Of a stretch of 64,000 nucleotides of DNA, positions 52,982 to 64,000 are shown piece after piece. Positions within the stretch are counted from its first letter, which is position 1. Each line of letters begins with the position of its first letter. The DNA is taken from the NCBI GenBank assembly GCA_028564675.1, contig JAOVVO010000033.1, forward strand, positions 184,839-248,838, written 5' to 3'. Source of the stretch: Onchocerca lupi. Lineage: Eukaryota > Nematoda > Chromadorea > Rhabditida > Onchocercidae. The notes below the pieces were generated by a model. It ran no database searches. It was not told where the DNA came from and was given only the letters and a program-made list of their open reading frames with translations. Both the position numbers and the translations under genes were made by a program.

Positions 52982-53078
52982 TGCAGGAAATGTTTGCGTT
53001 ACTGATTTTGGTGCTGATACTGATGATGGTAATGGTCTATTCGCAAGATGTACGCAGCAACTCATTTTCAAGAAAGAG
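52982..53078 (+). other. Possible orphan exon
   Basis: Between a CAG acceptor and a good GTATGTGG donor one frame reads GNVCVTDFGADTDDGNGLFA and then RCTQQLIFKKE, which looks like real protein. A second frame would encode a hydrophobic start (MFALLILVLILMMVMVYSQ), and the minus strand is open as well, so the reading is ambiguous. Splicing from the AIN/GW182 gene is possible only with a donor inside its last exon (at 52531, GCT|GTACGT), and that would select the hydrophobic frame. No partner exon was found downstream. Confidence 0.3.
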
Positions 53079-56000
53079 GTATGTGGAATAATTCTATTTC
53101 TAATGGATTCATTTTTTATTAACAAGAAAAGTAATCTAAACATTCTTCGTGTCTTTCTCTTCAGTTCTCATGGGTCGTTTATGTCGATGTCTTAATTGAT
53201 TCTTGTTGTATTATGTCAAATCATCTGTTTCTTACGTGTTTTTTTTTTCTTTTTAATATTTAATTTGGTCATTAAGTAGAATGAGCGCAGTTAGTTGTAT
53301 CGTGATAATTTCTTTTTTCTCCATTTTTATACTTCTAAATCTCTTGTAAGTTATAGTTCATTCGATCAGTTGTTGATATTTTCATACTCTTGCATATTTT
53401 TTTTCTAAACCCACTGATGCACTATGTGAAGCTACTGTGAAATTATTTGTTGAGAGGAGTTTTTGGGGAAGATTTTACGTAGTGATTATGTCTTGATTGA
53501 GATTTCACTTGTTTTGTTTTTGCCTCTTTCCTTCTCCTCGATCTTTGCTCTTAATTTCCAAAAGCTCTGCATACTTTTCCATTCATTCTGCTCAGCTAAA
53601 ATTCACTCGGAATGCGAGAATGGGCTTCTATGCATTGTCGAGATATATACATGTATATGTCAGGGAGACAAGATTGGTTCGGGTGCATTTATTTATGAAG
53701 TCTTTGAAGATGGCAATTCGCTCAATTATAAATTGAAAATATAATTTTGCTTTTTCCATTCTCTTGGATTCCATCTACTAATTAGTTTTGGTCATGACTT
53801 GTGAATATTAAATTAATACTGGTGAGAGCATGAAGCTTTTTTTTTACGAGCAAAGTTTGAATGAATATGACAAGCATATTTACCGAACCGTATCTTCTAG
53901 TATCTGCTTCATATGCATTATAGAACTTTTCTATTCATATTGTATTAGGTTAGGCTATTTGCTGCAACATTTGCTCATAGCATAAGCATGTGTGTACGCT
54001 CAGTACATGTAGTGCCCATTGCGGTACAATAGCCTCCAGTTGCTGCATTCATTATAGGGTCTTAATTTTTGGTGTTATATAATTATTTGTCCATCAGTAG
54101 TTTTATCGAAAATCTCAAGATAGCTTTCGTAATATTTATATGTTTACTGTATAAGTAACCAAATAAGTTCTCCCTTATTTTCACTGTGCTGTCACTTCAA
54201 AGCATTTCTTGTGTTTTCTCTTTTTTTATTTGAAACCGAAATTCATTGGGAATGTTAAATTCATGCTTCCATACCAAATGCTTACTATCAACATTTATTT
54301 TATACTCGCATGTACTGTAGCTTTCATATGATCAGTAGTGATTTAAACATCTCTGGTTTCACCTGTATATAAAGATTTTAATTGCAAGAACAAATTTCCT
54401 TAAGTCCCAAATATCTCTTTTCAAAATTTTTTAAAAAACGATTTTGGAAAACAGGATGAATGCTGTTACTGACTATTGAAAGCTACAGTTCTGTGGTTGC
54501 CTCGCATTTCAATGTGTTTTTTTTTTTTTTTTTTTTTTTTTTTCGAAGAGGAAAATATCGGTTCTCGTTACTTCGGGTATTCTTAGTCGTTTGCGCCGTT
54601 TTTATTCTCAGCGTACAATTAATTTAATTCTTTCTTTTCTATTTTGTTTGGTTATATTGTTTTATTACTGCTTTTATATATATATATATACTAACCATTA
54701 ATTGATCAATTAAGGATTAATTGCTATCATTCTTTTCTCCCAATATGGTTACCATTTGTCGTTGTCAGTTATGATTAGCAAAATTAACTCCATCAGCAAG
54801 TGCTCACCATTGCTTCGCCATTATTAAAATTATTATTAATATTGCTATTATTATTAATTAAATGCCCGAACGTCTTTTCTCATCTTCATTCTTTTCCATG
54901 CACCACCTTTGCTTTTATCAATCTTTTCTTTGCAGGTTGTTTGTCATCTTTTTCTCTTTCTTTTATATATAAAAGAAAAAAGTTGCAAATGATCTCGATC
55001 CTATATTTCCTCGGGGTTTCGTCGGTATCAAATTTTATAAGTAAGTGCAATACAGTACATTTTAATTAAGTATTGTTCATGTCCGTTCGTTGGTTTTACT
55101 TTACAATTAAGCAGAATTTTAAGGAGATTGCATCACTTTTCCGTTTTGTTTTAACTGCTACAAAGTTCGGGAAAAATAAAGTAGGAAATTATATTTATTT
55201 TAGTAACCATTTCGACGTGCCATTCAAATTTTTCTTGGAGTTTTTTTTTCTGGAATCATTCTTTCAAGCCTTTTCGGACCTACTTCCCATTTCGGTAGGC
55301 CGCCTTCTCTGCTCTTTTTTGTTTTTTCTCAGGTCACTTCTTCATGAACTTAAAAAAATTACAATTTGCTGATGCAGATGCTGCTGTTATTATTTTCCCC
55401 ATAATCATTACATATTTAATATGCATAAACGTGAATGGTTCCATTTTAGTACATGTTATTCCCTCTTGGTCTCGAGCTTTTCCACCTGTACAGTACTTCA
55501 TCATTTTGATCATGCCACCATCAGCCAATTGTATTTTTAATATTATTAACTAAAATAGCTTATTTTAAAGTCTTGAGAAAAAGAGTGCGAATTTTGATAA
55601 AATTAAGGTCGTTTTTTATCGCTCATTCGCTCTCATTGTTAAAACCAAATACTGTACGAGTATATAATTATATATGAATATATGTGGTCTTCCGAGATTC
55701 TCTTGAAAATGATGCTCTCTTGCTTGCTGTGATGTGTTGCCCTCCTCAATTGTTTTTGAATCTTTAAAATAAAGGGAAATTTCTTTTTTGTTTATCGCGT
55801 TTTTGCCCAAAGTTTAATTGATTGTTTCGTTGTTCTTTGTTTGTCCTGAATAACTGTGAGAGAGGCAATCACCACGCTTGCTCTGCTCACTTTTGGGCCA
55901 CATTCAAGAAATGAAATGAAATCGAATTTACTTAGCAATCCAGTACTAAGTTATAGTAGAAGCACGGTTGGGTTAGGCCTTTTGTTGAATCACAAAAGAA

Positions 56001-56587
56001 TCAATACTTCGTAATAACGCTAATGTTAAAGTCACTGTTTGAACTAAATGTGCCAAAAAAGCTGACATGAAATCTAGAATTATGTTTCTTTATCATTAAT
56101 TACGACTGGAATTTTGAGGAAATAATGGTATATCTAGTTTTTTTTCTGCTGTTATTTATTGGAAGATAGGGGACTAATGAATCTGAATTTTTTTTTAATC
56201 CGCAAAACTGCCTTGATGATTGTGCATGGAAATACGTACATAGTCTAATTTCTTCACCCATTTTTGTTTCCTCAATCACCCTCACTTCGAATAATTTCCA
56301 TCTTTTTATCGGAGATGGAATTTTTCGAAAATTCAGCTCAGAGCATAAGACATGCGTCACTTTGTCTTTTATTTTTGATTTTTTTGAGAAAATTCCTTTT
56401 GACGTTACTGGAAATTTGAGCAATGATTAATCAATTGTTTCGTCCCTTATACTTCTCCAAGGAGAAGATAAAAGCAAAACTAATGTTTCATCCGATTAAT
56501 AGAGTCAAAGTCCAAGAAACAAGCATTTTTCCCAACATTTAAGTTATTTCCTTGCAGAAACCAGAGAATGCGGACGTCTCTGAACTT

Positions 56588-56589
<2 letters not shown>

Positions 56590-56643
<54 letters not shown>
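56590..56643. repeat. Run of 54 T
   Basis: An uninterrupted homopolymer, the longest in the window. It is not flanked by a recognisable retrotransposed sequence. Its exact length in the genome is probably uncertain. Confidence 0.9.
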
Positions 56644-56645
<2 letters not shown>

Positions 56646-59600
56646 TTAAGGATTCATTAAATTGACGCAGCTTCTCGATTTTTTTTTCTTTTGCAAATTT
56701 CCTTATGATCTGCTGCTGATAATTCCGTTATTATTATAAAGACATAGCAGGAATTATCAGATTGGACACTATTTCTCCGTTCCTTTTTTGTTATTTTTCT
56801 TGTTGCCGTTTATAATTCCCTGCATTGATATGTTCCTTGACTTTCGACTATCGATAATTGTAATCCATTGTAATTTTGTACATGTACTCTAATCACATAT
56901 GTATATAAATTTTTAACTGGATTTCTTAAACTTATTTATAGATGAATAAACTTTTTTATACTCTTCATATGTTTATTACAATCTGATTATCTAATTTACA
57001 TCTTCCATAAGATACAAATGTAACTTTTTTCTCAGCGATGAATCTTAAAGATATGATAGAAAATCCCATTTCCATTCATTTTTTTTAGGATACTTTGACC
57101 TTCAACTAATCAACTATGACTTCAAGTTTTTTTTTTTTTCCGAAATTTGGAAGCCTGCTGAGAGGAATGGTCTGATTTAAAGGATATGGGAATTCTTTCT
57201 AAAGAATATCGGGAATTCAGTACATCAATTGCTTCTAATTTGTACTTTTTCCCTAATGGCTATGAATGAGAAGCTTTCATTAAATCAATTTTTACCGTGG
57301 GAATGAAGGCAAGTCAGGCTTTTCAGAGTTTGGATGTGAATGTGTGGATGAATCCCCGAACGTGCTTTGTGCGTGTATTAGGTTTTAATCATTTTTGTAA
57401 AAAATGATTAAAACTTTCATAAATGAATAGTAAAAATCGTTATGAAACTTCAGAAGATTTTTAGAAAAGTAGAAATTTAGAAAAGACTAAAGGAATATTT
57501 GAAGAAATAAAAAAGGAAATGTGGAGAAAGTGCCAGGCATTGTTATCACTGTTTGCTTTAAATTCACGCTGTTTTGCGAAGTCATCCTTGCAATAATTTC
57601 TCCATAATATTTTTTCCAACACTATGTTTTTTTTTTTTTTTTGAAATATTATTGAATCACTTCGGTTTTAACAGATCTCGTCTCATTAATTTTCAACTCA
57701 AAATCAAGAGCTTTTTCTTCTGAGTTTTCAATTAAAATGTGCAGTTTGAGGATTGGAAAAGAGGAAAATCTTTGAAAATGAAAAAATACCACTTGAAAAG
57801 AACTAGACATTTTGTACTATTTTTAGGTTATAAATTGCTAGCTGTCGAAATTTTTATCTTCCAGTTTCTTATTTGTTGATTTAATTTAGTTAATTTTATT
57901 TACTCAGAAAATAAAAAGAATGAATTGAAATGTTTTCTATTTTCAGCTCTCCAAATGCAAAATGGAGCAAAGCTTCACTTGTAAGCATAGCAAAGAATAA
58001 TTGTAATTATAAATTATTATAACAGTTCTGTGTTTCTCATACATACTATCAAAAGACAGTATAAAAACTAAATTCTACATCATTTGCAAAAAGACAATTA
58101 CTTGTTATGGTTAATTAATAATTACAATTTTTGACTTGTTTTCAGCTATGCAGATTTTCGTTACTGAATTATTTTAAAAATTTTAATTGAATAATCTTAC
58201 CAAGTTTTTAGATGATTGATTGATTTAAAGACTGAAAAGATATTATATCTTAATGTCAATTTTAAAAATCTAAGCTTTTGAAAACTAATATTTACAATCT
58301 GTTCGTAAGGATGGAATATGGAAATCGGTGCAATATTTCTCTTATTAAAAGAATTTTTCATTAATTGCGAACATCTTATTTGTAATCTATTACGATTCCA
58401 TCATGAAATGTTGATTTATTTTGAATTCTCATTGAGAATGAATGCAGATTTGACGATTGCAGAAGAAAATTTATGCGACGCATTCTGCTACTAATTATAG
58501 CAAGCATAAATTCTGGATTAATAGTAAACGGTTTGAGGAAACGGGATAAAACTGTAGTGTGAAGAATTGATAAACATAAATTGAATATCCAGAAAAAACA
58601 GCGGAACGAAATGCGTTCTTCCTTAATGTATTTATCATTATTGAAGAATTGTATGAAGCTTGAAAATTTTTCAGTGATCTGAAATTCAATTAGATTTAAT
58701 TAAACTGTCATTTGTCTTATAAATTCTACAAACAATCAAGAATAAAACAGAATAATTCGGTATTTGACGAGATATGATCTTTCAAGAAAATGTCATTCTA
58801 CATATCACTAAGTTAAATTGAAATAGCTAAACCATTAAATTCATAAATTGACGAGAAGTACAAGAATCAAGTGATCTGCTGAACTGAATTAATACTTAGA
58901 TAGATGAATAACTATAAAGCCATAATACGGGAAGTAATGGGAATTTTCTTCCGTGTTAATCCATCAGTGGCAGTTTTTTAAGAAGTATATTAATGAGTAG
59001 AGCCTCTTTTTTCAAATATCAATCTGATTATTCAATGTGCTATAAACTATATTGGATGCATATATTATATGTATACACTTGAAATTTCAAATAAGCCAAA
59101 GATTTTTAACTATGATTTGACTGGATATTTTTGAAGGACAAATCACTAATAACATAGCCGAAGGTGCCAACTTTAAAATAATTACATAAACTAAGAAATA
59201 AGTCCAATTCACTATTATATATAATAATGTTAAAAAAAAAAAAACTTATAATAATTGGTAGTTATTCCATGATTCAACTTGGTAATACTGAAGTCAACTT
59301 GGTCATTGAAGTCATCTGTTAATCACTTAGTAAATCTGCTTCCCTTTTCGATTAATCTCTAAATTAGTTTTGAACATTAATTTAAATATTGGGATACCTG
59401 TGAATACAACAAACTTCTTAGCTCCTTTCTTTAGGAGTTGTCTATGTCAATAAATTTACAAATATTAATGTTTCGATTAGCCGATAGTACTAATAAAAGG
59501 CAGTAATAACTATCATCACTAATTTAGATCAGGACATTTTGTTTAATTTACTTTTATTTGGTTTTGATTTCATGATGAAAAAATTTGCTAGAAAAAATGG

Positions 59601-59739
59601 CGATGATATTACTCCATCATGTATAACAAATATTAAGTCTTTTTTTTTGAGATTCCTCTTGTTTCTGAATTTTTAATTTTCTATTCATCTTTACTAAAAT
59701 TTAATCTAAACTTTATTAAAAAAGAATAGTAAGACTAAA

Positions 59740-60249
59740 TCTATATAAGTAGAAATGTAAATGTTCATTGCTTACGATCTTAAATCTCCGAAAGTTCTTA
59801 TGACTGGTTTGAAATTTTGACATAACGTTGCGTTCGAATAAACGAGTATTTTTATATAGATATGCCTGCTTTTTTTTCGCATTAAAAGTTACGGTATTGA
59901 TAAAGTTATGTTTTATTTTTGCAATGTTAAGTTTGATTTTGGCTTAGTTCCATTAAGATAGTATCACTTATTTTTAGATTATTTAATGTGTTATTTTTTG
60001 TATACTGGTAAGTGAGCGGACTGAATCTATTGATCACGCCTACTTTCCGCAAAGTGGCATACTGTTACCTTCAACATAACATTACAAGTTTTTCACCGAT
60101 TGCTTTTAAATTTTGTTGGAATGTTGCATTCGAATAGGCGCATGTTTTTACACAGATATATTTGCTTACTTATCACACTAGATAAAAGTACAGTTTCATT
60201 TATACAGACTAGCCGTACCCGGCCACGCTCCACATACCAGTCCAGTTAG
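59740..60249 (+). mobile_element. 510-bp non-autonomous Helitron-like element
   Basis: It begins TCTATATAAGTAGAAATG after an A. Two forward copies of the family's subterminal block follow (59740-59870 and about 60070-60175, each with TTGCRTTCGAATA). The tail has GACTAGCCGTACCCGGCCAC and ends CCAGTTAG before a T. The last bases match the CCAGTTAA end of the 30927-34194 element, and the A/T flanks agree. No coding sequence is present. It is best read as a deletion derivative mobilised by a RepHel source elsewhere. Confidence 0.65.
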
Positions 60250-61600
60250 TAATGAATAAATTCTAAAGAGCTACATTCAAATCCCGCTCCTGAATTTTCA
60301 CATCCATTTGATAATAATAGATGTTATTCGAGAAACAAGTTATTATCATTTCTGATTGACAGAGACCTGGATAAGACAGCTAGTAATTAGTAAATTAGTG
60401 ATGAATAAAATTTTGATAGAAGCAATATAAGACCTAATGCTCATGCGAGCACCTTTTGCTTCGCACATTTCCACTCCAAGCCAACGAACAAAACAATGTT
60501 CAGTTGGAATCTAATTTCAGTCCGGATCTTATATTCTCCAGATCTTTGAATAATTCTGCATTTGAACTATCTTAGAAACAGGAAGTGAATTTGGTTCGAA
60601 AGAGTTTTTTAATCCACTTCAAATGAAGTACTATTATTTTATAATTATGTTAGCGTTTGTGTGAAAGTTAAATAACTTAGTAAGTTCTTGCAGTTATGCA
60701 TATCTCTGATCGATTTTACAGAATATCAATTGCATGCAAACTAGCAACAAATATATTTCTATTTCTTTGAAGTGACATTCGGAAATGTTGGATTCAAGTT
60801 GATTGGAAATTAATGCATAACACAGCTAATTATAAATTTATTGTTCATTATGTAACACCAAATTCTCAACAAAAGAAGAATGTTATGCATGTAATTATAA
60901 AAGAAATTGTTATAAATAAGTAACTTCTCTGGTTTATATTAGATAACCCAAAACAGATAACCTTGTTATTAATAATCTGTTGTTCTATGAAGAAGCAGTT
61001 AAATGATGCAAGAATATAATGAATAATTACATGGCATTGGTCTCACGTCTCATTTACATATCGAAGATTCTATGAATTTTAAAACTGATCATTAACTTCA
61101 GAAATGTTTTAATCTTCTTTTTGTTGACTTAAACGATAATCTTCTGGTTGTTGACTCAGTAGAATATCATTTCAATTTATTCCATATTGATGGAATAATT
61201 TTCTTATTTCACATTTCAAGATATTGTATTGTGCTACCCAGTACACCAGGAAATTGCTCTTTTTATCCACAGAATGAATTTAGACATCTGTCATTCAGAA
61301 ATCATCATAAGAATAGAAATATAAGTTAAAAGAAGTCAGTCATAATAAGCTTTCTTTCAACCATCTTCAATTAAATTTCAAACTCCAGCAATCGCTAAAA
61401 TTTCATTGACTTCAAATATATGTGCTCAACTTCTTACCAAAAAAGCTCATGAATAACTTTTTCGAGAGAATTTCATACGAATATCATCTTCAGCAAAACG
61501 GTCTTTTTATTGATCACTAAATGCTGAAGTACTGCTTTGAAAAAAATTTATGCATAAGTATTGTAGCAGAAGAAACTGAAAAAAATAAGCATAGGTATAA
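60250..61600. other. Spacer left of the right-edge gene
   Basis: Nothing supported on either strand. The last part next to 61601 should contain the 3' UTR of the minus-strand gene. Confidence 0.5.
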
Positions 61601-63722
61601 TCAGAATTCCATGAGAAGTGGACAATAATATCGTCGAAAAATGAGGAAATAAGTAAGGATTAATGCTATCAACCATAGTGTCCAATAAATTGTCCAACGA
61701 CAGTAATACCATGTTCTGGTTGGTTCTTCCTCGATTTCAAATATGATACTAGGCACTGGTAATGGCTGAATTCGAAGCATTTCTAAGGGTTTGACTCATG
61801 AAGCATACAATCGAGCAATATGCTTGATACTCATAACTTTTTTGCATAATATAAATACTACATTGTTTTCACATGATCATTGTATTTATTGCTTGCATTT
61901 AAAAACTTCAAAAATTCTAACAAATTTGAAAATAATACCCCTCCAGATGCTGATGGCGCAGTGAATTCGCTCGACGACGCATATGGTCCAAACTGCGGAC
62001 ATTAAAATAGTGTTTTCAATAACTTTGAGAAAAATAAACATTTGCATTTGAACTTATTTGAAAAACTTCAGCTTTTCAATTTCTTCACTGGGAAGAATTG
62101 ACGATTTTTTCTGATCTAGCAGTATAATAAACCAAATATAATGAATGACAATATCTCAAAAAACAGCTAGCAAAATTTCCCGAAGACGATTACTGAACAG
62201 TATATATTACAGGGGACTTTCAGAAGAGAAAAAATTATGGCAATAAATTCGAAAAAAAAGCTAAGAATTAGTTTATTTCCAGCGAATTAAAAGATTCACC
62301 CCATAAACCCGGCGATATGGATTGTCGGATTCATCCGATCTGAAATGCTTCTAGGCGATATTTTCAGGAAATGAATCGTAATAAAAAACAAAACCGAAGA
62401 TTTTTGCTGCATCACCTTAACCATTTCTGTATGATACCATTTGTATTTTATATGAAAATGAACCTCAATTTTCTTCTTTTTGTGTTATCATTGATCACAT
62501 TCGAGGAAGGTAATTCACGATCGGACTGTAAATTTATATGTAAATTTTCATTCGACTTTTTAGTTTCGGATGATCGCCATTAAATCAGAAAAATACCTTT
62601 TCCAGTCCTGTATATACATCGCTTTCTTGCGCCCATTTTTTTGGTCGCCTTCTCTATAAAGCACATTTTTGATCCATAAGTCAAACAGCATGAATATTTG
62701 AATTTAAAATTGAAGCATACATAACGCGCCCTAAATCGATCGACCATTTTGAAATTCGATTCTTTCGAAAATTCGTAATTACAATGAAACAACCGCTCAC
62801 GTCAATGACAGTTTTTGCTAATGGATGCTAATAATAGATTATTTCTCTTTTCATTAATGCCTTGATCAATTCAGAATTTAACATTTGCTGTCAAAAAAGG
62901 CGTCATTTTATGAATCAAAAAAAAAAAAAAAAAATCGTCAAGATGAAGCAATTTAAGGATGAAAAGAAATAAAACTAAGATTGCAGTAAAGTGTAAACAG
63001 CCATACATTATATTAGCAAATACCTAATGCTCTGTTTGCACTATTCTAGGAGGATAATCGTACTTTTTAGAAAAATTAGTAATTTCTCAACGATAGTTTC
63101 TTTATTTTTCCTCACAATGAGTTCTCATAACTTATCTATCAGCTTTTTACGGTGCTTGGAAAAAAATGAATTTCCAAAATTTTCAAAAATTATTTTCTAG
63201 AAAGCACTATTAGCAGTAGTTCCATCGATTACTGCTCATTTTAGCTGCAAAATTTCATGATTTTTCTAAATAACAGAAATAAAAGCTACCACCAAAAGGC
63301 AATCTTTTTTTCACTTTTATAAAAGCGCTTAATCTATAATTTGTCGACCACTTCTTGTGAAATAAAAAATCCACAAATTCGCAACCAAATTATTGTTACA
63401 GTAATATACGACATGAAATATACCATCTATTCGAAGTCCAACTTCTTTCTTTTAATTCCACAATTTTCATAAAATTTCCTTCAGTTTTTCTGAGTTTGCT
63501 GAAAGTAATACATAATCAATATCCACAAAAAGAAACCAACTGCGAACTCCGCAAGAGATCAAAGACCACTGATATTTGGAACTGAAACTCTTGATGATTA
63601 CAACTTCGATGGTACACTGAATATTCCTTAACCTTGTATCATGAGCATAGCTACGTGTAACAATCCCACCTATATTCAGTTTATTATACATCCTACAACT
63701 ACGCCAGTACATGCTGATTTCA
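61601..63722 (-). CDS. Unrecognised gene with a C-terminal membrane segment (3' part)
   Basis: Seven minus-strand exons, 63722-63633, 63581-63512, 62827-62721, 62653-62597, 62339-62300, 61992-61939 and 61765-61601, have compatible phases at every junction and give about 218 residues with one stop at the end. The exons read EISMYWRSCRMYNKLNIGG..., SKYQWSLISCGVRSWFLFVD..., HPLAKTVIDVSGCFIVITNF..., EGDQKNGRKKAMYIQDWK, SDESDNPYRRVYG, FGPYASSSEFTAPSASGG and PLPVPSIIFEIEEEPTRTWY.... The last exon holds one clear transmembrane stretch, WTLWLIALILTYFLIF, followed by basic residues and a short tail, so the C terminus may be anchored with RR on the inner side. A weaker hydrophobic stretch is CGVRSWFLFV. 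No family was recognised. The 5' end is missing: the first exon begins with a split codon, and no exon was found before the window edge. Confidence 0.62.
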
Positions 63723-64000
63723 CTGGAGAATATCAAGTCAAAAGAGAATCACTGATTAAAATTTGATTAACTAAACCTCCAACCTGATCAAGTTTTTCAA
63801 GCGCAAATGATTTGAACCGAAACTTTGGTCATTATTACAGATGAAGCACCAGTTTAATCCAATCTTGGTATGTAATTTTTCTTGGAGGCTGTTTATTTTG
63901 TGTCAAAATGATAACAAATCAAAGTTACACGTCAATACTCGCAGAAATATTTAAGCCATAAATTTACCATTTTCAACTTACATAAATATATATATATATA
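63723..64000. other. Right edge, probable intron of the minus-strand gene
   Basis: The upstream exon of the minus-strand gene should lie here or beyond the window, ending with two bases of a split codon; I could not identify it. A TA microsatellite starts at about 63988 and runs off the edge. Confidence 0.4.

Larger units (their letters stand above)
52571..59739. other. Gene-poor region downstream of the AIN/GW182 gene
   Basis: About 7 kb with no supported gene apart from a possible orphan exon at 52982-53078. Frames such as 56100-56423 (minus) lack motifs and partner exons. T-rich tracts are frequent: 54517-54543, 56590-56643 and near 57630. TA repeats occur at about 54677-54690. It may be a long 3' UTR followed by intergenic DNA, or a long intron of a gene not fully in view. 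Confidence 0.5.

Noticed and set aside
63512..63722. DEG/ENaC channel reading of the right-edge gene
   Set aside because: The HDTSS-like segment and following hydrophobic stretch faintly recall a degenerin N terminus, but the conserved HG motif and the channel's Cys-rich domain are absent.
63841..63870. Plus-strand mini exon (acceptor, MKHQFNPIL, GTATGT donor)
   Set aside because: Only nine codons with no partner exon in the remaining 130 bp, and it lies opposite the minus-strand gene.
1..64000. tRNA, rRNA, spliced-leader RNA genes or CRISPR arrays
   Set aside because: I looked for B-box-like GGTTCRANTCC, rRNA-like stretches, a spliced-leader sequence and regularly spaced repeats with unique spacers and found none; the tandem repeats listed have no spacers.

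Overview
The window looks like nuclear DNA of a nematode, most likely a filarial or other spirurid worm. The sequence is strongly AT-rich. Genes are split into many short exons bounded by GT and TTTCAG-type splice sites. Acceptor-like sites sit just upstream of start codons, as expected for spliced-leader trans-splicing. Two of the recognisable proteins, LIN-23 (beta-TrCP) and an AIN/GW182 protein, have worm-type layouts. The species was not determined. Exon boundaries were read by eye from splice consensus and frame; where I say phases agree, I checked that each exon joins the next in frame.

Left part (1-13.7 kb). An F-box gene (2480-5317, +) is followed 172 nt downstream by a second gene on the same strand (5490-6725, +, function unknown); the pair is spaced like a worm operon. 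Next comes the complete gene for 40S ribosomal protein S16 (8399-9433, +). Beyond it lie a decayed partial copy of the large helicase gene (9738-10352) and a 2107-bp block (10353-12459) that is repeated almost without change 23,842 bp further on.

Middle (13.7-36.3 kb). The minus strand carries one very large gene: a DExH-box RNA helicase fused to a RING-BRcat-Rcat (RBR) ubiquitin-ligase module, the architecture of plant DEAH11/DEAH12 and of the 'Helicase' RBR subfamily. Near its 5' end an intron holds a 3.27-kb degenerate Helitron (30927-34194). The decayed copy at 9.7-12.5 kb lacks this insertion and so gives the exact empty site. Right of the Helitron lies the second copy of the 2.1-kb block (34195-36301). 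The gene region left of the Helitron has diverged clearly from its copy, while the block to the right is nearly identical, which points to gene conversion or an assembly problem.

Right part (36.3-64 kb). lin-23 (37295-42803, +, 15 exons, 625 aa) encodes the substrate receptor of an SCF ubiquitin ligase. A 5.5-kb spacer with several tandem repeats and one hairpin precedes an AIN/GW182 gene of the miRNA silencing complex (48342-52570, +, 14 exons, about 622 aa). The next 9 kb hold almost no convincing coding sequence, only a possible orphan exon, a run of 54 T and a 510-bp non-autonomous Helitron-like element. At the right edge, seven phase-compatible minus-strand exons (61601-63722) form the 3' part of an unrecognised gene ending in a membrane segment.

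Theme: several genes here concern ubiquitin ligation (F-box, RBR helicase, LIN-23) or RNA control (helicase, AIN/GW182). They are not otherwise visibly linked, and the non-genic space is shaped by Helitron-like elements and gene duplication.
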